Positions 37,040 to 47,625 of a stretch of 61,159 bases of DNA are shown piece after piece. Made by a program: the position numbers and the translations under genes. The DNA is from Gracilaria domingensis (Eukaryota; Rhodophyta; Florideophyceae; Gracilariales; Gracilariaceae), in the NCBI GenBank assembly GCA_022539475.1, contig VCMS01000324.1, positions 35,857 to 97,015 on the forward strand. Direction: 5' to 3'. The stretch's first letter is position 1; every line of letters begins with the position of its first letter. Under the pieces are notes generated by a model, which did no database searches, was not told where the DNA came from, and worked only from the letters and a program-made list of their open reading frames with translations.

Positions 37040-37819
37040 ATGGCGTCAACGACGCAAAGTTTAATGCGTTGCCTTACCAGAGAAGAGCTGGACGGCGAAA
37101 CAGCTAATCTATGGACGGAAAGAATCGCGCCTTTATTAAACGATATAACGTTCAAACCAGACCCAGTACGGACATTCTGTGGAGGGGTTGCGTTAAGTGA
37201 CATTGTCTCGATTGATCCGTCAGTACGAACACAAATGCGTGACGGTGGTGTGCTGAAAAGGAAGTTTGGCGAATTTAAAAGCTTCTACGGTACCTGCAGG
37301 TCTCGCTTTGAGAGCTCTGGTCAAGGAGAGCCAGATAGATTTGTGTACTACTCCGGTGGCCGGACATACATAATGTATGCTCACTGCTTCTTGCAACAGC
37401 ATCCAATATTGGCTCCCTTGGCCACTCGTGCTCTAAGTTTAGAGGCTCAGAGAGAGAAAGAAGTGGAAGAAGGCGTACGGCCGAATTCTTCGCGTTGTAC
37501 CATAGTGCATGGGCGCAAGCGCAAGAGGCAACGAATTGTATCTGAGGAGCACGGGAGAGGAATAGAAGATCTAGTTTCTGCGCTGCAACCGCGCATTGAG
37601 GTTGTCGCAAAAGAGCTGGAAGCGACTGAGCGTGACAAAATGGTTTACGAAGCGCTATATGCTAGGGAGCGTTGGAACAATGAGGCAATGAGCGCTATCA
37701 AGAAAGCAAAATGTTTAATGAAGAAGGCAACAGACGAGAAAGAAAGAGATCGGATACGCAAAACGCTTCAGCGATCTATTGAAAGCCTTGTCGCCGGATC
37801 TCCTTCATCTCTGATCTAG
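37040..37819 (+). CDS. Intact 259-codon orphan ORF
   Basis: This frame is fully open and starts at the ATG at 37040. The N-terminal two-thirds is mixed alpha/beta-like with KRKFGEFKSFYGTCRSRFESSGQ, cut here, and DRFVYYSGGRTYIMYAHCF. A basic stretch (GRKRKRQR) could be a nuclear localisation signal. The last 100 residues are strongly charged and probably form a coiled coil. I recognise no named family. It lies downstream of the pogo-like transposase on the same strand and inside the same TIRs, so it may be an element accessory protein such as a DNA-binding partner. That is inference from position. Confidence 0.5.
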   Translation: MASTTQSLMRCLTREELDGETANLWTERIAPLLNDITFKPDPVRTFCGGVALSDIVSIDPSVRTQMRDGGVLKRKFGEFKSFYGTCRSRFESSGQGEPDRFVYYSGGRTYIMYAHCFLQQHPILAPLATRALSLEAQREKEVEEGVRPNSSRCTIVHGRKRKRQRIVSEEHGRGIEDLVSALQPRIEVVAKELEATERDKMVYEALYARERWNNEAMSAIKKAKCLMKKATDEKERDRIRKTLQRSIESLVAGSPSSLI

Positions 37820-37959
37820 TCCAACACAATTCTTGTTTCGAAAGTACCTTGTGACACAACGTGAGGATAAAGCTTGCCGGTACACGCTAGAGCACTTGTA
37901 CCTAGCACGTTAAGAATGAATGGTGCCGACCTTCACGTTGGTCTCAGAACTGTCTTCTA

Positions 37960-38290
37960 ATCTGTGAACGATAGAAATGAAGACTTGTATCAAGTAGCTG
38001 ACCAGTCATACGCTGCCGTAGCCCTCATGCAGCACGTTGCTCGAGCGCGCAGTCAGCTTCTTTGCCAAGCTCTCCGATACCGTCTCCAAAAACCCGTCGA
38101 TGCATCACTCGCCGTGCGCCCTGCGCGCGAGGTAGATGCCGTTGCCAACAACGTTCACGCCGTGGACCAGCGTCAGTAGATATTCGCCCCTCGGGCTCGA
38201 TCTTTCGGTACGACAGCACGGATGCCGTCGCAGAGCTTGACAAACTCGGCGGAAGTGTCGGTGTAGGTGCGGTACGCACACCTAGCTTTG
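37960..38290 (-). pseudogene. Unrecognised coding-like remnant
   Basis: The minus strand reads EYLLTLVHGVNVVGNGIYL near 38180-38120 and, after a TGA, CIDGFLETVSESLAKKL. Stops break it. The composition is protein-like, but I cannot name it. It follows directly after the importin C-terminus and might be a different gene's fragment. Confidence 0.25.
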
Positions 38291-39960
38291 CAGTCGTTTT
38301 GCAAGTTGTTCCATCCATAACCTGTCATCTGCGCTAACCTTACTGCACCCCGACCCAAAACCTGACGGCTTCATTTTGTTCACCAGATACCCACCTTCAT
38401 ATATGTCTTCAAAGCGACTCGCTCTGTGTCCATCTTCGTCGTCGCGATTATGCCCTTCCTCAATGTCAATAAGCCTATATCAATTGCGTCATTGCTTGTA
38501 CTCAACTCGTGCAGCTGTGCAATGTAAAACCTCGGCCACAAGCTTTTCGATTTTCTCATTGTACGGCTCCGGGGTATGGTCCAGCACATTCGTCGCTTCT
38601 TGGTCGTCTTCAAGGTCCGAGCCGTTGTCATCGGAGGCAGAGGGATATCCAAACCCATTAGTTACCGCTGCTTTCGACAGAGCCGCAAAATTGTCGCCAG
38701 CATTCGCTGCGTTGTTCTCAGCAGTTACTCTCTGAGTGTCGATCATCTGTGGCAGACACATAGCTAGATGCAGATGTTGCGCTTTTTGTTCTTCTCCAAC
38801 CAACCCACTGGTGCTCAGCATTGAAGCCAGTCCGAGAACTATGGCTTTTTTCAAATGTATTCTCTCAAACCACTGCAGCTTCTAGCGTCTGCGATCCTAT
38901 GAACTGAAAAGTAGACTGCACTCTAAGTGCTTTTAGAACTTGCTCCGCGTCTATGTGCATGCATAACATCACCACAGAAAACAATCGCTGCGGCAGATTG
39001 ATCTCGTCAGCCCTCGTTCTCACGCATCGTCCACTAGCTCCCATGGAGAATTCGATGGCAACACCCCTCCACATATCGGTCGGTCGCGGACTGATCTTCT
39101 CAAGATTCACCAAAAGGTGCTCAGCAATCACAGTCCCAAAGACGGCATCACCATCTGCATACGGCGAAGACCACAGGTTGCGTATGATATGCACAAATGT
39201 ACTGATACCGTTTTGCATATGTGCAATAGCACGCATATCGTACATGGGATAGCGTTCAATCGCATCAATCATTTGTTCAACGTAGTTACGCGCCCATTCC
39301 TTGAACGCTTTTGCAATTTTCCCTATCATAGCGCACAAAAATGGAGTCAGTTCAACTTGGTTTTCACGAAGTTCAAGTATAAGTGCTCCGAGAACGTCAA
39401 GTAGCTCTTTCACAAAAACCTGATGATTCTCTTCAAACATCCTTTCCAAGAGCGGCTGCAGCTCCTTCTCAATAGAGAGCAGCAACTCTTTCTTCTCCTC
39501 TAGCTTAGGTCGACTTCATTCACCAACAGATGAAAGCACTGAGGATATTAGGTACAGAATCTGAGCCGCAGTGAACGCCAACTCGTCGTCTTTGAGCAGG
39601 TTAGGCCACTTGGAGGGAAGTCGCAGACGATGAGACAGCGGGTGGTCTCGGCAAGCACGCCCTTGATATTAGTCGCGCGGACGACTGCGAGGGCGTCGAA
39701 CAGGTCTTCACGGAGGCGTTGGGGGCCTCGTCCTGGAGCACATGGGGGTAACGACTGGAGCGGCCGAGGTTCTGGATACGGTAAGCGGCGGCATGGGCGA
39801 CGACGGGATCGGGGGTGGCGGAGAAGCGGAGGAGGGCGGCGGCGTGGTCTAGATGGGGGGCGCAGTGAACGAGATGCCCCTCTGCGTCGGCGTGGTCGGC
39901 GGCGGAATTGGAGACGGTGGCGGCAAGCGCGTGGCCAAGGGAATGGACGTCGGCGGCCAT
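38290..39960 (-). pseudogene. Importin-7/8-like pseudogene with internal deletion
   Basis: Importin-7/8 proteins are ~1,000-residue HEAT-repeat nuclear import receptors. The N-terminus (39960 downward) reads an importin-beta start with AHAAAYRIQNL. After a frame change it continues LFDALAVVRATNIKGVLAET and CLIVCDFPP, the hallmark before WPNLL. Near 39600 the sequence jumps straight to LAFTAAQILYLISSVLSS and the mid-C-terminal repeats (39485-38865, containing NYVEQMIDAIERYPMYDM and NLPQRLFSVVMLCMHIDAE). Some 400-500 residues are therefore missing. After a frameshift near 38860 comes KKAIVLGLASML and the acidic C-terminal tail to about 38290. A TGA near 39515 and a missing base near 39613 add to the damage. 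This copy is non-functional. Confidence 0.75.
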
Positions 39961-40570
39961 CTGAGGGGGTTAACGGAGAGGGGGTGGAGGAGGGGGAAGG
40001 CTACAGCGCCGGATGCGCCCGAGAATCGGTTCTACGCGAGCGTGAGGAGAGAGCCTAGTGGTGAGCTGCCTTTGATGAAGGTGTGCGCGCTGCTCGAGTG
40101 GTTCGACGTAGACGGCATGGACCTGCGGTACGGCAACGGCAGGAGCGGGGTGCGCGTGCGGTTCGCCATTCGCGAGATGCGCGACTCGGCGGTTCGCGCC
40201 ATGAAGAGTGACACGTCGCTGTCGGTGGTGGTCGCGGCGGCGGCCACGGTGACGGCTACGAGGCAGGTGGCCGGGCGTCAATGATGAACATACGCGAGCT
40301 GCCGTACGCGATCATGAACGAAGACAGTTTGCGCTTGTTCGACGACATCGCGCACGCTGCCGGCCACACCGTTCGCGCGCTTCAATGTCACAACGTGGAA
40401 TGCCGAAGTCCGCAACTGGGGCGACGCCCGCTGCTTTTCAGGCCTTCATTGCACTGGCAGTGCGAGTGACACGTGTGCTACGTGATATGCACAAGAAGCA
40501 CATGGGCGGCGCCCATTGGGTGCGCGTTACATCGAGATCACCCTGTTGTAAAATATCTTCCTCCAATCCC
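39950..40570 (+). pseudogene. hnRNP-F/H-like RRM protein pseudogene
   Basis: Two degraded RNA-recognition motifs are visible. The first (about 40070-40215) reads ALLEWFDVDGMDLRYGNGR, followed by VRVRFAIREMRDSAVRAM. The second starts at 40284 with IRELPYAIMNEDSLRLFDDI. After several frame changes it ends MHKKHMGG (40491-40514) and ARYIEIT (about 40525), the end typical of quasi-RRMs in hnRNP F/H and ESRP proteins that bind G-rich RNA. Stops follow at 40282-40284 and beyond. The 5' end runs into the importin N-terminus on the opposite strand, so the two genes were divergent neighbours. Confidence 0.5.
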
Positions 40571-42060
40571 GTGCGTTGTGCCCGCCTTCCGTCCACCAGC
40601 ACCTCCGCCGCCCACAGTCCCATGCGCGTTTGGCCGCCTCAAGGCCGCTTGTCGCGGCCTCACCACTCCGCTTCGCCGCCTCGCGGCCGCTCTTCGCGGC
40701 CTAGACCTTCCGCTTCCTGGTGTTCAGCCCCGGCTTCGCAAGCTGATGCCACCGCCGCAACGGTACTGCCAACACCGGAGACGCAAGCGAGTGCGGCAAC
40801 GACCACAACCGCCCCCGCGCACCCCGCTCCCTGCCGCAGCTAGCCGCGCGCCCGATCGAAGGAGCCCAAAACGTACTGCGCGCCACCCTCCCAGGCGGAA
40901 CTCTCTGTCATTAGCTTTTCAATCCGATTCCTATATGTGCCAATTTTTTCTTAGTACTCCAATATCTTTTCAATGGCAATTACATGTCAAATATTTTGGC
41001 TCGGCGCATCAGGGCGCTGCCGTCGACATGCAGCTGGAGACTTTCTGAGGGTGGTGGCAGACATGGGTACGGTGCTATAGGCGCGCTGTGACGAGCGCGC
41101 CACGCTGCTGCGTGCTTCAAAAGTGGACGCACGGGACGAGTGTGCGCATGCCGCCACCGTGCTGAGAGACGGCAGCTACGGTGTGTGCTTCGTCACAGAG
41201 CGCGGTGTGTACTTCTTGCCGGCGGCGCAGAGGTGTCGAGACGTTGCGCCTTATGCTATGCGGCTGCGCGAAGCGCAAACGCTGCCAGTGGCCGCGACGA
41301 CCTCCCTGTCACGAACAAGTCCAGTTTCATGCGCCGCACGTCCACTAACCTCTCGCCTCTCGCGCCCCATATGCTTTACGCCGTCCCCACCACAGACGAG
41401 CTTCCTTCTATGTGCCGCATCTTGCCGTGGACGCTCGCTCTGCCCCTTAAAAGCCCCGCTCCATGACTGCATCGAGGTAGGCAGCCACGCCCTCACCGCG
41501 CTCAGTCACGCGGTTGACACCGTCGCCGGAGCCGCCGTGAGCGTGCATGTCACCGCCACCGACGCCACGCGCGTCGCTCACTTAAAACACATCTGTGACC
41601 CACCGCTGCACAACAGGAGCAGCTCCAGCCAAACACGCGTGTCGTTGTCTCCGACTCGCTGCAACTGCCATACCACCCAAAACACCAACACGTGAAGAGC
41701 GGCCGTAGCCCAAAGCGCTCCGACATCGCAGAGAACAGGGTGTGGCAGGAGCTGCACCCCACAGTCGTCGAAAAAGAGAATCTCATTAGCGCCTCAATGA
41801 GGTTTTGCAGAAGATCGCCAACCTGCGGATGGAGAAGCAAGGCAAAACGGACGGCTGTTATAGCTTTTGCCACACCTCCATGAAGTTTCTATCCATGTAA
41901 AAGTCTGCTGCGAACCAATCCAAGAGCTTGAAGCTGATCAGCAATCCCATCTCGAAGCGTTAACGACTCACGATTGCGATTTCGCCCTCGCATACTTTCC
42001 TGTTCCGTGTGCAAAACATCTTGGAAGCGAACAAAAGGTGTACCAGCGACGTGATTATCC
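40570..42060 (+). other. GC-rich coding-like region, unidentified
   Basis: A Pro/Ala-rich low-complexity stretch (40580-40850) may be the tail of the RRM protein. From 41090 one frame reads RASKVDARDECAHAATVLRD and GVCFVTERGVYFLPAAQ. Near 41800 another reads LNEVLQKIANLRMEKQGK, which looks like a helical coiled segment. These suggest the remains of one more host gene, broken into several frames, but I cannot name it. A perfect 14-bp stem with a GGAA loop lies at 42076-42107. Confidence 0.3.
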
Positions 42061-42148
42061 TCATGCCTGGGGATCATCTCGAACAGTGAGGAATCACTGT
42101 TCGAGATTATGTGGTTACGCAATTTGCAAGCTACCATTACTATTAAAG

Positions 42149-43209
42149 TTACCTTCCGCAGTGGATAGCGCAACGCAGACCAAAATATATCGAAGCGGCA
42201 TATGAGATTCCAAAAGCTTGCTCCACAACTGTGCGACACAATGATAGGTATGCGTTAAAAGCATCTTCGAGTTGTGATAATGACTCGCCGGGATACGGCG
42301 TGACAATAGCCTTTCCATTCGAATAGGCATCATCAGCCACAATCGCTGCCCACGTTTGGTAAAACAGAACTTGCCAGAAGTTCGTGCAATTTTGTAGCGC
42401 CGATAGCAGTAGAATCACGCGTTCCTCCAGAATGCCGTGCCGATACGAAGCAAAATCGATAGTCAGCTTGTACTGCTGTCTGAACGCAAAGGGCAAAAAT
42501 CCCTTTTCGATTGAAGTACTTCCGCGGATCGGAAACTTCGTTAGATCTAGACCTTCAAATTTCTACTGCAAGACCATCCAGGGCAGCTATAACACCATGA
42601 AGTGGAGGGTTTCGCATGGAACAAAACATGTCGGCGTTTTGAATGCATTCTTCTTCTGTTTTCGGAAATCTAATCGGAGGTAGGTATTCGTACAAAGCGA
42701 GCAACGTCTCTTCGAAGACGGCATAAACAGTAGAGAATCCAATGCCGTAAGGCCATCCAACGTCCAAGTAGCTAGCTCCAGCCAATAGGCGGAGGGTTAC
42801 GAAATAGCATTACTTCAACCTGTACTGCTTGTCCGAAGAAGCATGTGTTCCTTTGCGTTCGCTGCAGTTTTGCGCGATTCAGATCACATAGCGCTCGGAA
42901 CTGGGTTTTTGAAAGACGGTACATTCGTTTAAAGTAGTTATTAGGCAGCGACTGCAAATGATGCTGGACAGAGAACGATGGTCGCACTATAAATTTTCTT
43001 GGACGTTGTATTCGTGAGCACTGCACGGTTTGCAGTAAAACATGAAAAAGCTGGATAGTTGCTGAGAAATCTTGATTATTTTGCCGCCGAGGTTTAAGAG
43101 CTCTTAGCAGAACCGGTCGTTGCAGCAAAGTGCGATAGAGAGATCTTTTGTGTCCGCTCATGGTGCAGATGTGGCTTGTTGTGAAGGAAGGTGGACGTTG
43201 AGGCAACAC
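42149..43209 (-). pseudogene. Harbinger-type (DDE_Tnp_4) transposase pseudogene
   Basis: Three frame-shifted pieces follow HARBI1-like transposase order on the minus strand. The first is an N-terminal helix-rich part (43209-42772). The second, 42785-42555, reads YLDVGWPYGIGFSTVYAVF and then VIAALDGLAVEI, holding the first catalytic Asp of the family. The third, 42496-42149, reads DPRKYFNRKGF just upstream and then VADDAYSNGKAIVTPYPG (second Asp) and FNAYLSLCRTVVEQAFG (final acidic residue). Frameshifts near 42780 and 42540 and a stop break it. I did not find convincing TIRs with a 3-bp TWA duplication around it. It may be a decayed element nested in the larger 31112-43674 interval. Confidence 0.7.
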
Positions 43210-43370
43210 GTGAATGTACTCTTGTCTGGAATTTAACGTGGCGTTTTTTTTGATTTAATTACAATCATAGCACACCTTCTGCACTTGAAACAACAAAACG
43301 AAAATTTTTTGGTTTTCTTTTCCGAGCGTTATTAACTCGTATAACGGCCGTTAGCTACGCGAGGATAGCA

Positions 43371-43496
43371 ATGATACACACCGGTCTGGCACTCAATGTG
43401 AATGGTTTATTGGAAGAGAAGCAGCTGTTTCCTGAGTTGCAGCAAATTATTGCAAAGCATCGCGTCCACTTTGAGGGTCAAGTGGTCGAAGGATAG
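43371..43496 (+). CDS. 41-codon ORF near the right TIR
   Basis: The short frame reads GLALNVNGLLEEKQLFPEL and ends in a charged C-terminus. It could be the 3' end of a lost element gene. There is no family match that I can name. Confidence 0.15.
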   Translation: MIHTGLALNVNGLLEEKQLFPELQQIIAKHRVHFEGQVVEG

Positions 43497-43645
43497 AGAT
43501 CTTTGTGTTTGAGCTCCGACCGCATTGTTTGGGTCGTACTTATGTAGCCTGGGCCACAATAAATTTGTACGTCACTTAATTAGTGGATAACGTGGGCCAC
43601 ACTACATGTTTTGGAATCTCCAAATCTCTTACCTTAAATAGTGGG

Positions 43646-43674
43646 ACCCACATTATCTGCAGTCACTGGGTGTA
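43646..43674 (-). repeat. Right 29-bp terminal inverted repeat
   Basis: This is the exact reverse complement of 31112-31140. It ends ACTGGGTGTA, again with TA outermost. Related subterminal words (GTGGGCCACA and CTGGGCCACAAT) lie within 120 bp on its inner side. Confidence 0.9.
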
Positions 43675-43721
43675 GTGGTTTTTGTGTTCCCAAAAAGCGG
43701 AGCTTCGCTATACGTATAAGT

Positions 43722-43840
43722 TATCAACCGGGGCAAGTTCGCAAACGGCGGATCGAGGCGTTTTATCGTGTTCGAGCGAAGCGAGTACACGATATGACAG
43801 CCGAGGAAAGCCTTTTCTGCCCGCGAGCCCCCGGTTGATA
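43722..43840. repeat. 119-bp palindromic (MITE-like) repeat
   Basis: The outer arms TATCAACCGGGG (43722-43733) and its complement at 43829-43840 enclose a second near-palindrome at 43765-43793 (ATCGTGT ... ACACGAT). It encodes nothing and lies just outside the right 29-bp TIR. Confidence 0.6.
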
Positions 43841-44024
43841 CCTTGCTTGTGATACAGTGCGCAACTGTCGTTGAACTGGCTTCTCATACAGCAACGCAGC
43901 TGTCTCCGTAGGGATAAGTGAGATGCACAGAAATGATCTCGATCAATGTGACATTCTTTCTGCGGCTCCACCAAACCAACAATGGACTCAAGTAAAGCCT
44001 TAATCTTTATTCATCTCCCTCCTT

Positions 44025-45980
44025 TTGTCTCCTCAATGCGCAAAAGACTACCGAACTTCAACAAGCATGAACACGCCCTCACACGATTCTCGCTCCCACG
44101 TGAATGAAACAGAGCTTCACACTCAATGCCTTTTTGACGCCCACGCCGTTAGTAACTTGGATGCAGAGAACGATGGCCATCAATGCTTACGAGAAGATCA
44201 ACACTCTACTCAAATTAGTGACACACATTCACCATCATTATCCTTCTTAATTGATGAAGATTTATGCCTCCAAAGGCAAGATCTATTGATACCCCCCTCT
44301 CCGATATCTTCAGAATACTTAACAGCTCCCAGGCTGTCAGAAGGTGATACCACAGTAGAGCCTGCTACATTGCAAACCACCCCACCAAGAGCCATAGATG
44401 AACGAGAACAGCAAGTGATACCATTCTTTCAACCATCTGGACCAACCCATTCACAACCCGAAACCATTATCGTGCCAGCACAAACGCCGCATATTTCTGA
44501 GCCAAGAGACCCATCGCTTTCTGCTGCTGCAAAGCGTCTGCTAGGAAAACATATTCCGGAGAACACGGTGCGAGCAACAAACACTTCGCTGCATCTCCTT
44601 TCAGAGTTTTTTGTGGAAGCATTCAACCTCATGACAGCGGAAACATTGGTCTGCTCAAAGTTCGCCGAGCAGCTGCTAATTTACGCAGAAGACTTCGAGA
44701 AGAATCCGTGAACCTAATGGGTGGGTTCATGTTTCAGGACGACGAACGCAAAAGATTGCCGCCCCATCACCGCAATTAGACCCACTCACAATTGCAGAGA
44801 ATCAACACTATTATTGTTGAGTTTATTGCTACGAAAAAGAGCAGCATTGGCGAGGGAGAGCTTGCTCCATCAACACTTCGTGGCTATGTGGCAGGAATTC
44901 AGCGTGCGTTGCGACAACGGTGGGGATACGAGCTCAATCTTTTCAGTGGCCCTGTTTTCTCTCATCATCATAATGGTCTAGCGACTGTTCTGGACAACCG
45001 TATTAGAGAGCTGCAAGCAGAAGTCCATGTGCGACAGAGCCATAATGTTCTGACAGAAGAAGAAATTCAGACTCTTTACGCCTCCGCGTACTTGTCGAAA
45101 GCTTATCCGCAGGGGTTCTTAAGGCGTATTGTATTTGATGTGGCTTTCATGACTGCCTTCTGTCCGAGTGAGATAGCCGAGCTGCGCCTCGAGGATGTTA
45201 CTCACGTAACCGAGGGTTGTGAGAAGGTCGTCCGAAGTGTTGGTAGAATCAGAAGCAGAGAATGTGAAATACATTAATGCTAAGCCTAAGGAGACCTTTG
45301 TCTGGAACCGGACTCAAATTAGTGTGAAAGCCAATGTGTATCAAGACCTTGTAGACTATCTCCATATTATTACTCGTTTCCGAAAGTCGCATGAAAATTT
45401 CTTCTGTGGCATCAATTATCGTGCAGGGAAGCCGCATTTGTTCTTCCAGGGACAGAACATTAATGCCAACACATTGACGCGCTATGTTATGGAAGGGTAT
45501 TCCTGTAACAATATAAAAGGAGTCGGACTACGGAGCGCTATTACAATGCATGGTCTTCGTGGAACTGTTATCACTCGTCTTTTTCTAGCCGGAAAAAGTG
45601 ACGCAAACGATGCGTTGCGTTCTTGGCATCGAGATCATCGATCTTTTGCGTCTTATACCAATCTCCATGGCAATTTGGGGATGCGCCAGTAAAGTGGCAT
45701 ACTTGAAGATTTTGAAGAATGTAAAGAAGGTAGAAAGCTGGTATCGATCGAGAAAAGCGAAGCGGGAGAAGAGAGTACAATTGTTGTGAATGCTACGCGA
45801 TATTCTGAAGAAGAAAGGAAAGGCAATGTGCTAGAATGGAAGCGGCGTCGAAATCTGGAGGAAGAAGATCATAGTTTGGCGGGGTATGAAGTTATTTTAA
45901 GGTCTGTGTTCCAGAATCACGGTAATGTGGGCGGAAACGTTGCGATAAACGTTTATGGAAAAGGCTCAAGACCGAACTGA
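44025..45980 (+). pseudogene. Crypton-type tyrosine recombinase pseudogene
   Basis: The first piece (44025-44711) is a Ser/Pro-rich N-terminus ending in a core-binding segment (HIPENTVRATNTSLHLLSEF). The second (44792-45277) reads STLRGYVAGIQRAL, NVLTEEEIQTLYASAYL and the start of the catalytic domain (FCPSEIAELRLEDV). The third (45219-45692) has HGLRGTVITRLFLAGKSD (box II His-x-x-Arg) and WHRDHRSFASYTN, where the Tyr in SYTN is the probable nucleophile. Past a TAA at 45690-45692 the same frame stays open to 45980 with a charged tail. The layout fits the DUF3504/Crypton recombinases. Two frameshifts break it. The box I Arg expected in FCLR-type motifs is absent (FCPS). Confidence 0.75.
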
Positions 45981-46209
45981 CGCGGAGAGCCTTGGTGACG
46001 AAAGCGGAAGACCGAAGCTGGCAGGAGATTTGGACCACTGTCTCTCACTGTCTTCGATGTCAAAGCGCCTTTCGTGAACTACTTAACTTGTGAATGAAAT
46101 TGAGACCATTTTCTTGGACCTAGGAAGAATCTACACAGTGTGAGGTAAGTGCCACAACGCCGGCGAGTCCTCGCCCGCTACGGGGGTGATTCTCGTTAGC
46201 TATTTCCGT

Positions 46210-46295
46210 AAGGATTCGCCCAATAGCGTTTCGACAAGTAAAAATCCTTACAAACTAAGCACACTATTGGTCGGATCCTTCCGGAAACAGACACG
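46210..46295. repeat. Imperfect hairpin between recombinase and protease
   Basis: GTAAGGATTCGCCCAATAG (from 46210) and the complement of ACTATTGGTCGGATCCTTCC (to 46282) form an imperfect stem of about 20 bp. It may mark an element end or a terminator-like structure. Confidence 0.4.
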
Positions 46296-46491
46296 GCCTG
46301 GGCTCTGCCGGCCCGCCGATACGACGTGAGCTCATCACGTCAGCGTAAGTCAGACGTTGGAAGCGAAGGGCGAACGAGCTCTGCAAAACGCTTTCAGCTC
46401 AAACGTTTTCAGCTCAATCGTTTCAACTCATAAGCGCATATCGTGAAACGATAGTGGTGAGTCACGCATTGTGAGATACTCATAACAGTTC

Positions 46492-47400
46492 ATGCTGCTC
46501 CCTGGTGAACGGACCGCACCTATGACCGAAGTATTGATGTATGATGAGAAACTGCGATGCGCTGACCTCACGCTGTCAAATCCTCCGCAAGATGAAGTTG
46601 ACCGACACATCTTGAGTCTTTTAACCACTGATGATCAGGGCTCAGACGAGGGTGTGTATTTAAAAGAAAAGGTTTTGACGCGATTGCTACCGTCAAATGT
46701 GAGCAAGGATCAGTTCATCACACAGATTAACGACTCTCTCCGTGTTCTAGGCGCCAAATTGAATCTTAGTATTGACCGAAGTACTGTGTCTGGGCGGAAA
46801 GATTTGATGGTGTTGTGGAGGCATCTAATACTAGTCGTGGTAAACGAAAGGGACGACAAAGGAAGATTGAGTCCATCGTTTATTACTTCCTGCCGAGAAT
46901 GTGAGTGGTTTTGCAACACGCTATTGACTGCAGGTGTGTACGAACTGGAGCCTTCATGTGGTACGGTACTTGTTTCCGCGGAGGTTCGTGTAACTATTGG
47001 CACTGTCTCCGATCGATTAGAAAGGAGGGCGAGAACACATTTACTGACGAGGATCTCTCCCAGTTTCGTTCTAAACTGGCGCAGAAGACATTTCTCTCTC
47101 CGGGACCCATTAAGGCCATTTTGATCCCTATGTGCATCAATGGGAATCATTGGGGAGTTATGGTGGCCCTTTTGAGGCAAGAAAACTGCTGGATTCTGTA
47201 TTGGGGTGATAGTCTGAAAACGGATCCTTCGGATGGGAGGTGGAGATTTGTCATTGCGGCCATAGAGCTTGCATTGGAGAGTAGATTTGAATGAGAGATT
47301 TCTACACGAAACTACATGTTGGACATACTCAAGTACGAGAAACAACAAAATTCCTATAGTTGTGGAGCATATCGTCTGTGTTCTCGTTTTGCTAGTTAGC
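46492..47400 (+). pseudogene. Ulp1/SENP-type (C48) cysteine protease pseudogene
   Basis: The 5' part (46492 to about 47020) reads an acidic N-terminus and ECEWFCNTLLTAGVYELE. A frameshift near 47020 leads to ENTFTDEDLSQFRSKLAQ, AILIPMCINGNHWGVMVALL (catalytic His in NHW), YWGDSLKTD (catalytic Asp) and, past a TGA at 47292-47294, EKQQNSYSCGAYRLCSRF (oxyanion Gln and catalytic Cys in SCG). All four residues of the C48 active site are therefore present, although the gene is broken twice. Such proteases process SUMO, and Ulp1-type genes are carried by several DNA transposon groups. It follows the recombinase gene on the same strand by about 0.5 kb, so the two may belong to one element. Confidence 0.75.
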
Positions 47401-47625
47401 AGTCCAAAAATGCTAGTTTCGAAATGCTAGTTTTTCATATGTTAAATTGCACTTTCTGTAGTTTCCAATCAGAAGAAGAACTAGAGAAAACTACGACTAA
47501 TGAATGATTCCGAGATGTGCTAAAGTATGCTATTTTTTTTATACTAGACATCTAAAACTAGCAAGTATGAAAGATGGCAGAGCCGTACTTCCAGTCCTCC
47601 ACTTTTGCTAGTGCTCTAGGTTCTG

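Larger units (their letters stand above)
31112..43674. mobile_element. Candidate 12.6-kb pogo-like element with 29-bp TIRs
   Basis: Bases 31112-31140 and 43646-43674 are exact inverted repeats of 29 bp. Both ends are TA, which would fit a TA target duplication as in Tc1/mariner/pogo elements. Related words (variants of CCCACATTAT in both orientations) recur just inside each end, near 31165, 31211, 43535 and 43575. A pogo-like DDE transposase begins about 0.2 kb from the left end once the nested piggyBac element (31270-34687) is subtracted. That spacing supports the left end belonging to this transposase. No closer matching right end was found. The interval also holds an orphan ORF, importin-7 and RRM pseudogenes and a Harbinger transposase. 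The alternative is that the two ends come from two separate insertions. Confidence 0.5.
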
